Below are positions 55,476 through 64,000 of a stretch of 64,000 nt of DNA, in pieces (the stretch's first letter is position 1; every line of letters starts with the position of its first letter). The notes under the pieces are model-generated. The model did not search any database. It was not told the DNA's origin and saw only the letters and a list, made by a program, of their open reading frames with translations. The DNA is from Brachionus plicatilis. Lineage: Eukaryota; Rotifera; Eurotatoria; Ploima; Brachionidae. Both the position numbers and the translations under genes were made by a program. Where the stretch lies: positions 2,353,013 to 2,417,012 of the forward strand of contig QEOQ01000508.1 in the NCBI GenBank assembly GCA_010279815.1, in the 5' to 3' direction.

Positions 55476-56159
55476 ATGTCCGACCTTACTTTTGACATAA
55501 AATCTTTGGAAACTTTGCTTCGAGAATCGAATGATGAATCAAGTGATGATGAGGACCAAGTAATTTAATAAGATTTATTTAAAAAAAATCAAAGAATAAT
55601 TTATGAATTTTAGCCGATCAAAAATCTGAGTGCAAAACTTGGACCTGGAAGCATAGGTCCTAATAAAAAAGAGACAATCAATACCCAGGAAAAGAACAAT
55701 TTGTATGCCAAGAAGCAAAGTAAAAATATTTGGGATGAAGATGAGGTCGAAGCAGGAGCTGAGTTCGATACGTCTGATGATCCTCGTATTCAACCGGAAT
55801 ATGATATTTTGTTTAAACAGAAGTTGTCGTCTGAAGAATTATTTCTTCAAATGGGCAATAAAACTGCGGCAACGTCTAGTTGCGAAGATATGGTCATCAA
55901 GATTAAGTTACCTGGAGTGGAGAAAGTTAGTGAAATCGATATTAATACTTTTGAGAAATTTCTAGATTGTAGAACATTAAATTAGTAAGTAAAATTTAAG
56001 GTTTGATTAATTTTTTTTTAATTTTTTTTAAGTCGTTTAGGTTTACACCTTCCACATCCAGTAAATCCTAAAACCAGCAGTGCTAAATGGGATCAAAAAA
56101 ATTCCACACTGATTGTTACTATGACCATGAATCGTGAATACGACTTTGTTAATTTCTGA
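55476..56159 (+). CDS. DNAAF6: DNAAF6 (PIH1D3), dynein axonemal assembly factor
   Basis: Exons 55476-55559, 55614-55984 and 56033-56159 with introns of 54 and 48 bp, phases 0 and 2, 193 residues (human about 214). An acidic N-terminus (SNDESSDDEDQ) precedes NIWDEDEVEAGAEFD (W68), then RIQPEYDILFKQ and ELFLQMGNKT. The PIH1/CS-like C-terminal core reads VIKIKLPGVEKVSEIDI, LHLPHPVNPK and VTMTMNREYDFVNF to the stop. These match DNAAF6 along its whole length. The protein works with HSP90/R2TP-like co-chaperones to pre-assemble axonemal dynein arms in the cytoplasm, so this organism has motile cilia. The start gives a good family N-terminus. Confidence 0.9.
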
Positions 56160-56174
56160 TTTTTTTTTTAAACA

Positions 56175-56193
56175 AATAAAATGTTCAATAAAA
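56175..56193 (+). promoter_or_regulatory. Polyadenylation signals of DNAAF6
   Basis: Two AATAAA hexamers (56175-56180 and 56188-56193) 16 and 29 bases after the stop codon. Confidence 0.6.
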
Positions 56194-56199
56194 TTATAT

Positions 56200-57890
56200 T
56201 TTGATTTATTTGATTTCTGATCTTAGAAGAAATTTTTTCAAAATAAAATTTTGAAAATTCATTAAAAAGTTATTTTTTTACTGGCAAAATGCTACATGAG
56301 CTCTAAATGGTAAAAAATTAACGGGGCAATAGTTACAAAAATAATTTTTCATGCTGCCCAAAAAAAAATATTTGGACCGTTTGCACTATCACAAATAATT
56401 TTTTTCTCGAAGGAGATGAAAAACATAAAATTTAAATATTAAAAAAATATATTAATATATTAACTAGAAGCAAAATATCTATCAGAGTTGATTAAATTTA
56501 ATTTTAAAAAAAACTAAATAACTGATGATAAAAACATTTAGAATAAAAAATCTTTTCAAAATTTTTAAGTTTTTAAAAATTTAATCAACTGAAAAATAAA
56601 AAAATATTTAAATCATTATTTTGACTAATAAATAGGATCCTTTGAACACAGGCAGTCATATTTAATCTAGTGAGATCTAAAATAAACTTTTAAAATTTTA
56701 AATCCTTTGAGAAATTTTTGGTTCAATTAATCTTAAAAAAAATTTTGTAATTTAATAATAATAACAATCGTTAACTATTATGTTTTTCGTTTCCCAGAAC
56801 TAAATGGAATGTGAGATACAAATTATGAGAGCTCTTTGCTAATGTATTGTTCTTAGCGATTCCAGGTTAATCTTGTCAAACTTGTTCTTAAACTCATTTA
56901 CAGTTATGATTGAACAATCTCTTAATTATTTATATAGGAAAAAAATTCTTCAAAATAATTTGAAACAGATACGATGAAAAAATGAATGAAGATAAATGAT
57001 CATAATAAATTTAATTAAGCAATGTCTAAAAAGATTGAGAAATTTTCATACTTACAAGATTGAAAGTGGCATGACCAAGTAAACAAAGCAAATAAATGAA
57101 TTATCAAAAGCGGCTTATTTCTTAAATCTCTAAGAGAAAAATTCGAGGTGACTTAAGTCAATTTTATTCTTAATAAATTTGAAAATGAAATTTTGGATAA
57201 TGAAATAAACAAAGCAATGTGTTATTACATTTTAAGAGGAAGTGATTTAAGATTAATTCGTAAAAAAAAGCTTCAAAACTTGTAAAATTTTTGAAAAAAA
57301 TCTTTAAGATAATTAATTAAATTTTTTTGTTTGTTACAAAATAAATTTAATAAATCATTGATGTTTCTTACATGATTTATTATTTTGTATTTTTAAGATT
57401 AAAATAGTAAATATTAGAGATTACGTTGGAAGAATGAAAAGAATATTTTTAGAATAACATATAAAGGAAAATAAGCTGATTTCAATAATTAAATTATGCA
57501 ACATTATTTTTTTTAATTAATGAAATATCCTTTAAATTAAATTAAATTCTTTTGAATTTTTAAATTAAAATATTCAACATTTCTAATGTGGAAGTAAAAT
57601 ATTTTGGATATGAATTGAAATTTTAAGTTTGGTTCACGTGAAAAAAAAGGAAAAAAGCACACGCTATTCAATATTTTAATTTATTAGTTTTCTTAGAAAA
57701 TGAGAGCGTATTATTTAAAGCCAAAATTTCCTTTCTAGATTTTTTTGATCTAATTGAAATCTTAAGCAGAAGAAATAGTATTTAAAAAATTTAAATAAGC
57801 TATTTAAAGCGAACACTCATGGATCGTTTTAAACAGCTAATTGAAGGCTTACTCAAAAATATTAAGCTTGTTTTAATTTCAAGGAATAAT
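56200..57890. other. AT-rich intergenic sequence, no gene seen
   Basis: No conserved frame, RNA gene or clear repeat was found. Confidence 0.4.
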
Positions 57891-57896
57891 TCATTA

Positions 57897-58037
57897 CAGT
57901 GAATTCTCGATTATCGAGACCCATGATTATCGAGACTCGAGACTTTTTATATAAATTTTTGTTTCCCGAATTTTTTATCAATTTGAATTTGAAGAATTAA
58001 TTATCCCAAACGAGTCTCGATAATCGAGAATTCACTG
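57897..58037. mobile_element. 141-bp MITE, TA target site
   Basis: Perfect inverted ends of at least 20 bp, CAGTGAATTCTCGATTATCG at the left and its complement at the right, with TA on both sides. The word ATTATCGAGAC occurs twice in the left part. The form is that of a small pogo/mariner-like MITE. Confidence 0.85.
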
Positions 58038-58689
58038 TATTTTAAATTCAAGTCAAATCATTTAAAAATTACTTGAAAGAAAGTTCGAAGACAAAATAAA
58101 AACCTGAAAATATTTTTAGAGACAAATATTTTGAAATAATATTTCAGGCTAAAATTTTAAAATTTTGAATTTCAAAAGAAAAATTATCAGAATGAAAATA
58201 CTAAAAGTTCGAATTATTGAATTTTAATAAAAATTTCTAAAATTTTTATTAATTAGGCAAAAAAAATATTAATAATAAAGAGATATAAGAGAAGAAGAAG
58301 GATAAAAAATGCCAATAATGTTTAAAATTTAATAAAAGAATCTTCCTATTGATGTAAATCAATTTTAACGCTATTGGAATATGACATTTATTTGAATCAT
58401 TTTTTGAAGGAGTGGTTCACTCAAATATAAATGACTTTTTTTATATTGAAATAATTTTTTTAATGATTTTACAAGCTCGTATGAAATTTAATTTCAGTTT
58501 TATTTCTCGAAAATTTTCAGTCTAATTTATTTTAACGAGTTTATGCAATTTTTGGGGAAAAATTTGCCACTTACAACTAAATTTAGTACAAATTGTTAAG
58601 TATCTATTCAAATTTTTTAAATAAGAATTTTGAAAATTTACAAATTTCTAAATCGAGCATCATTTAGCAATGTAGATTTTTATCACAAC

Positions 58690-58965
58690 AAGTAAAACGC
58701 TTTGGTTTTCTTAATAATTGTGCAAAAATGGTTATGCAAAAAATACAGCAATCTGTTTAATTTATTTAATAAACTCTGCAATTTATTCTATTTTACAGAA
58801 AATTGCAGAGTTTCTGCAGAGTTTCTGCAGAGTTTCTGCAGAGTTTCTGCAGAGCTTATAATTCATTTGAACTATTTTAAACAATATTGTACTTTTTGCA
58901 GAATTATTTTTGCACAATTATTAAAAAATTATAACGCTTTTACTTTTTGTACTGTAATTTTTGTA
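58690..58965. repeat. Inverted-repeat element with 11-bp tandem core
   Basis: AATAATTGTGCAAAAATGG near the left end is mirrored by ATTTTTGCACAATTATT near the right end. In the middle, 58804-58853 holds four and a half tandem copies of GCAGAGTTTCT. Related sequence, without the tandem core, lies at about 8130-8635. Confidence 0.55.
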
Positions 58966-59099
58966 CTACAATTTCACATTGCCGCATCATTTTGAGTATT
59001 TAAAAATTATTTTTGGCTAATTTTCATGTATTTTTAATAGATTTAAATACATTTGAAATATTTTTATTTAAAGAAATTATTTCGTTGCCTAATTTCACG

Positions 59100-59680
59100 T
59101 AAATTTTAGTAAAAACAGACAATTATTTAATAACGCTAAATTTTGCTCTGACTCTCTAAAACTGGTTAAGTTGAAAAAAATTTTGTTTCTACAACTTATT
59201 CAACTTTACTTAGAAAAATTGAAAATAAGTACGTTATTAATTTGCAAATTTTTGTTACTTGATTAATATTGTATAAAAAATTTGTCAAAAAATATTTGAG
59301 CAAAAATTAGATCGTTTTTTCCTTATTGAATAATACTATAAGTCGAATTAATGAATGATAGTTAAAAATAAAACAAACGTTTCAAAACTCATCTAAACCA
59401 TTTTTTTTTAAATTTTTTTTCAAACTGAAAATTTTTTTGTTGACTTTTTAAATTATTTTGCCTTTTAGGGTGTTACAGGGATTTACTCCTTAACTGTTCA
59501 GAAAAAAAAATTACAATGTTTTTAGTTAGGCTTTCAATATTCTTTATTCATTTATTTAGTTTTTAGTTAAATTCCATATTTTTTAATTTAAATTCAATTT
59601 TAATCCGAAAGAACAATTTACAAATAGATAAAAATGATTAAATTAAACTCTTAATTTAGAAAAGGTAAAAATTTACAACA
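59100..59680. other. Upstream region of the GPCR gene
   Basis: AT-rich with no distinct feature; the promoter must lie here if the gene is intronless. Confidence 0.3.
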
Positions 59681-59683
59681 TTA

Positions 59684-60700
59684 ATGTCTAATTTGACATC
59701 AAACATTACATTAATCTGCTCAGATGTTAGTCAAGTAATCAATGTGTACCTTAATCCGATAATTAATTTTAGCGGCATAATATTCAGTTTATTAAACTCG
59801 TTCTCATTTTTTCAATTGGTGAAAGAAAAAAACAACCAAAAAAGCTTTTTGTACAAATACTTGTTTGTACGATCAATTGATGAACTTTTGTTTTTCATGG
59901 CAAACTCATTTTCAGTATTCTATTTCTGTTCAGATCAATGTCTGAGCTCTACCAGCTACATAATGCAAATATGGACAATTTACTTTTATTTTTATGTTTC
60001 ACTTGTAACAGTTATGTACTCCACCTTTTTGGATATTCTGGCAACTTTGGAACGTTTTTTAATGATTAATTCTCTATTCAAGAAATTCAATTTTTTTAAG
60101 TCAAAATTATTTTTTTATTCAATAACAATATTTCTAGGCTTATTTTGTCTTTTTTTCTACATTAACCGAATATTTGAATTTGAAATTGTACCTATCAGTA
60201 ACAGTACCGATATGTACCAAGTGGTATTCTCGGACTACTATTACACTAATCAAATTAGCAAAAATCTCCGCATATATAATGTTGTAATGCGGGATTTTAT
60301 CTCAACAGTGTTAATAATGCTGCTAAACGTTTTGATCATGTTTTCAATGAAAAAAGCATTAATTAACAAAAAAATTATTTCCAAAACTTTTAGATCATGT
60401 GCAAAAGAACGTCAAGTAACTATTATGGTTCTTTTAAATGGTTTGAAATTCACCATTGGACATACATTGATTTTCATCTACTACCTACAAATAAAGGCTC
60501 TACAAAAAATATCATGCTTGTATGATTTATCTCGTTTTATGATCGTTTTTTCCTACTGGTCTGGATTTTTTTTGTATTATCTTTTTAATTTAAAATTTCG
60601 ACGTGCATGCAATTCTATCATCTTCAACAAATTTTCCTGCTTGAACAAAATTGAGCAAAACAATCAGTCCAATTCTACTTATTTACACGAAAACCATTAA
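59684..60700 (+). CDS. Orphan rhodopsin-like G-protein-coupled receptor
   Basis: 338 codons in a single exon. The N-terminus has two N-glycosylation sites (N3, N7). Seven hydrophobic segments are visible at about 22-44, 58-83, 92-120, 140-161, 205-230, 248-270 and 282-305. The segment-3 end LATLERFLMI contains ER in place of the DRY/ERY motif, and segment 7 (WSGFFLYYLFNLKFRR) lacks a clear NPxxY. Basic stretches follow segments 5 and 7 on the predicted cytosolic side. The overall pattern resembles divergent peptide (FMRFamide-type) receptors of invertebrates. The ligand cannot be inferred. An intronless receptor of this sort often belongs to a lineage-expanded family. Confidence 0.75.
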   Translation: MSNLTSNITLICSDVSQVINVYLNPIINFSGIIFSLLNSFSFFQLVKEKNNQKSFLYKYLFVRSIDELLFFMANSFSVFYFCSDQCLSSTSYIMQIWTIYFYFYVSLVTVMYSTFLDILATLERFLMINSLFKKFNFFKSKLFFYSITIFLGLFCLFFYINRIFEFEIVPISNSTDMYQVVFSDYYYTNQISKNLRIYNVVMRDFISTVLIMLLNVLIMFSMKKALINKKIISKTFRSCAKERQVTIMVLLNGLKFTIGHTLIFIYYLQIKALQKISCLYDLSRFMIVFSYWSGFFLYYLFNLKFRRACNSIIFNKFSCLNKIEQNNQSNSTYLHENH

Positions 60701-61540
60701 GAATTTCCCATAAAATGAATTAAAATTTTTTTTTCAAATATGTAACTGTTTAATTAAAAAAATTAAATTTTTATGATTTTTTAAATTTTATTTAAATAAC
60801 TTTAGTTGACTAATTTAATGTTAATAAATATAATTTTTAAGATTAAGAATAAGATATTTAAAAATTGTAAATCGCTTAAATTCAGTAGAATTTTTATTTT
60901 TATTTAAATAAAAAAAATCCCTAGAACTAGAACGCTTTTTCAAAAATATGTTTATTTTAGAATAAAAAAATTAAAATTTAAGTTTCATTGTTGATAATTT
61001 AAATTTATTAGAATAAAAAATAATAGAAATGATCCAACTCGATTACATATTTCTACGATTCAAGAACATCCTCACGGGGACAAATTTATCCCGTTTTTTA
61101 GTTACCAGGATATAAAAATTACATAAAATTCTGAGCTATCAATCAAATGCTTAAGAAAACTATAAATTAATTCAAGTGTTAATTTATTCGGGTAATTCAA
61201 GCAATGGGATAAAATTTTATCTCTAATTTTAGCTCAACTCCTTTTTTTATTCATTTAAATTTTTAATTGGTACGAGGAGGTATCTAAGGGAAGTCTATTT
61301 ATTGATATTATAGCAATGTTTTGACTTAAATAAAAATTACTAATTATAAATTTTATTAAAAACTTTATTGAAAAAATTTCTTTCTAAAATAAATTTCTTG
61401 GGGCGCATTTCGACTCCTCTGAGCCTTCTCAATGCTAATTTTAAATTTAAAACATGCAATCAAATAAAAATAAAATATAGATTTTATTTTCTATTTACCA
61501 GTTTAAAAAATTTAAAAAAAAAGAAAATACACAGATTTTT
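60701..61540. other. AT-rich intergenic sequence, no gene seen
   Basis: No reliable frame. The 61-codon ORF near 61370 is lysine-rich low-complexity. Confidence 0.35.
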
Positions 61541-62672
61541 CAAAAGATTTTGACAGAGTCTCACATAGATTATTAATTTTTAAACTTAAAGCTTATGACT
61601 TCAATGGACTAATATTTGACTGGGTAGTGGATTTTCTTTCTAACAGAAAATAGAGAGTTGTTTTGGGATCATCAATGTCTAAATGGCTGGAAGTTACCAG
61701 TGGAGTCCCACAAGGGTCGGTCTTGGGACCGCTTCTATTCTTGATATTTATTAATGATCTTTCAAATGTTGTGAAAAATAAATGTGAAATATATGCCGAT
61801 GATACAAAAATTTTATCAATTTTTAAAGATATAAGAGACAGCCTTTTACTTCAGCAAGATAAAGATCACATTTCAAGCTGGTCTCTCACCTGTTCTCTTG
61901 ATCTAAACATCGAAAAATGCCTTGTAATGCATATTGGTCCAAAAAATCCAAATTATGATTATACGATCTTTAATATAAATGGAACTATCAAACTTTCTAA
62001 TACGACTCTCGAAAAAGATTTGGGTATCTTTTTTCAAAATGACCTTAAATGGACAAACCAAGTCCGGTACTGCACAAATCGTGCAAACCGAATGTTAGGC
62101 ATGATAGTAAAGAATTTCAGATATTTAAATAAAGACTCTTTGAGAATGCTATCGTACGGCCCCACTTAGAGTTTGCAATAAGTTCTTGGTCACCATTTTT
62201 AGAAAAAGAAATTTTTGAACTAGAAAAAGTTCAGAGAAGAGCAACTAAAATCATCCCTTTACTTCGTAATTACGAATATGACAAAAGATTTGAATTGTTA
62301 GAGTTAACTGACCTCAAAGTAAGAAGAATGAGGGAATATTTAATACAGATCTATAAAATTATAAATGGCTATGAAAGAGTTTAACTTATAAGTGGTAAGA
62401 ACTTTTCTCCCAATCAAGTAAATAATTTGAGAAAACACAAAAAATGCATGGTAAGAGAAGATGTTAAAAATTGTAATAATCGTTATCATTTCTTGACAAA
62501 TCATGTGGTTAAAAATTGGAATAGACTGCCTGAAGAAATAGTTAATTCAAAAACAAAAAACATTTTTAAAGCTAAACTAGATAATTGGCTTAAAAGGAAT
62601 TATTTACTGCTATAGCTTGTAGAAGCTTAACCCGCTTTGGGTTGCAGTATTTTTTACTACTACTACTACAAA
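61540..62672 (+). pseudogene. CR1-like LINE remnant with RT active site and TAC-repeat tail
   Basis: Reads DFDRVSHRLLIFKLKAYDF, a stop, SGVPQGSVLGPLLFLIFIND, the active site EIYADDTKI (YADD at 61792-61803), SLDLNIEKCLVMHIGPKNP and EKDLGIFFQNDLKWTNQVRY. After a frameshift near 62160 come RPHLEFAISSWSPFLEKE and VQRRATKIIPLLRNYEYD, one more stop, and YHFLTNHVVKNWNRLPEEIV to the final stop. The 3' end has a small hairpin (AACCCGCTTTGGGTT) and a run of TAC triplets at about 62655-62670. The 5' part with the endonuclease is missing. Only two stops and one frameshift break about 1.1 kb, making this the best preserved LINE in the window. Confidence 0.88.
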
Positions 62673-64000
62673 ATTTTATAGCCTTAAAATTTTTTTGAAA
62701 GAGATAGAGCTAGAAAATTAAATAAATGTATATTTTAATTTCTATCAATTAAAAATAAAAGCTAAGTTTTAGAAATAATAATAGCACAATAAAAACAATA
62801 AAATAAATTTATTAAACAACACTTTTAATTTATTAAAATTATTGAAATCTTTAAAAAAAAGTTTCTAAAATCAATTTATCAATAAAGCTTCTTATGTTTG
62901 AAATATAAGTTAACTTCATTGTTCTTAATTACAAAAAATTTAAAATTTTTCTCGAAATAATTATTTCTCAAGGAAAACTTATCGAAATATCAGTTATAAT
63001 ATAATGAGTAATAAGGTTTCTAATGTTTAGAATGTGATGGTTTACCCGAGAATTTTATCAATATCTGATTACATAAATGAATGATAATAGCAAAAAAAAG
63101 TCTATTGATTAAATTATGATTTTAAAAACTAAATTAAACCAATATTAACAATAGCTTTTAATTTTTTATGATTTGTAGAAAAATTTTTGTTTAATTTTTC
63201 AAAATTTAAAAATTAAAATTTATAATTATTTTGTATTTTACTTGAATAATAGTTCAAGAAGCTTTTAAAGATTTCATTGATCAGAAATTTTTTAAAATTT
63301 AAGAAATTAAATTTATTTTGAAATAAAATGGATTCTAATGAAATTTTACTCAATTTTATCAATCTTAATATAGAAATAAAGAAAATTTAATTTCTGTCAT
63401 AACAACAAAAATGCTCTTATGCTATCACTATTTCATATTGAAAATTCTATGGGAGCATTAATAAGTGGTAATATTGTTATTATCAAAATATTAACATTAC
63501 CAGCACAATATGGTGCACAATGACATTCTGAATCCATAAGTCAATATATCAAGATTAAAATACTACGGTAGCTACGATATTACGGCGTAATATCGTAGCA
63601 ACATTTTTACTAAACAGAGCCCTTCAAAAGGCATCTTAAAGGGGATGGAAGGTAGAATGACCAGCAGTAACTTGGTGGTTAACAATCACGAAAGGCTGGC
63701 AGACCTATCCGACAAAGTCACTTCTGACAAAGTCTTTTAAGTAATATCAAATAAAAATTGTCAAAAAAAATAGTATTGTCACCAAATTAATTTTATAACT
63801 GATATGTCTCAAAGTTAGGATAATACTTTTATTGAGTTTAAAACCACCAAAGGGAAACTATGTATTGGTTACTTAACTGAAAAGTATCGATTTAAATATG
63901 AATCGAAGATAATTGGATACAAATCTTGAATTTATTTATTTTATTTATTTAGCCTAATGCCAAGGCCGCTATGCGACCACTTTCCGGTACGCTGTAAAAT
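62673..64000. other. AT-rich sequence to window end, no gene seen
   Basis: No gene recognised. A less AT-rich stretch at 63600-63720 may be a decayed element. The last 50 bases rise in GC and may belong to a feature beyond the edge. Confidence 0.35.
63571..63599. repeat. Short perfect palindrome
   Basis: GCTACGATATTACG is followed after one base by its exact complement. A 14-bp-arm hairpin could be a decayed foldback element or a cis-acting site; nothing nearby decides. Confidence 0.6.

Overview
This is AT-rich animal DNA. Evidence for a eukaryote: spliced genes with GT-AG introns, AATAAA polyadenylation signals, a TAF3 PHD-finger protein, YIPF3, DDX55 and the axonemal-dynein assembly factor DNAAF6 (which implies motile cilia), a rhodopsin-like GPCR, a GT31 glycosyltransferase, and many non-LTR, Penelope-like, hAT-like and Tc1/mariner-like elements. 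Most introns are 50-70 bp, the exception being one of 2.7 kb. The combination of extreme AT content, small introns, chitin-binding secreted proteins and Penelope-like elements suggests a small ciliated invertebrate such as a monogonont rotifer. That assignment is inference only. There is one assembly gap (Ns at 32045-32100).

Layout. 1-3500: transposon debris, including an 8-bp-TSD element nested in a small MITE. 3569-6127: large final exon of a TAF3-like gene (+). 6740-12700: a hAT relic, a Tc1 fragment, an element with FLYWCH-type finger and AT-hook pieces, then AT-rich sequence. 12734-13768: single-exon GT31 glycosyltransferase (+). 14240-15860: LINE fragments. 16321-34690: three near-identical copies (A, B, C) of a two-exon gene for a secreted, tyrosine-rich, 16-residue-repeat, chitin-binding (peritrophin-A/CBM14) protein. 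They lie in segmental duplications separated by LINE, hAT and palindromic elements. 36028-37353: YIPF3 (-) and a small membrane ORF (-). 38090-42690: a Penelope-like element (-) with RT and GIY-YIG. It is split by a 2.5-kb TIR element with 8-bp TSDs that itself contains a pogo-like MITE and GC-rich coding fragments that look captured from host genes. 43250-48430: direct repeats, a 9-bp minisatellite with an inverted partner, a Tc1 fragment and an inverted-duplicated RT. 49002-53520: DDX55 (three exons, +). 55476-56159: DNAAF6 (three exons, +). 57897-58965: small inverted-repeat elements. 59684-60700: orphan GPCR (+). 61540-62672: CR1-type LINE remnant (+). The rest is AT-rich sequence in which I see no gene.

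The host genes look like independent housekeeping or cell-surface genes, not a pathway. The two most unusual features are (i) the recently amplified chitin-binding, tyrosine-rich structural protein family and (ii) the gene-fragment-carrying TIR transposon nested in a Penelope-like element. All coordinates and splice sites were read by eye from sequence; family assignments rest on recognised motifs, without database searches.
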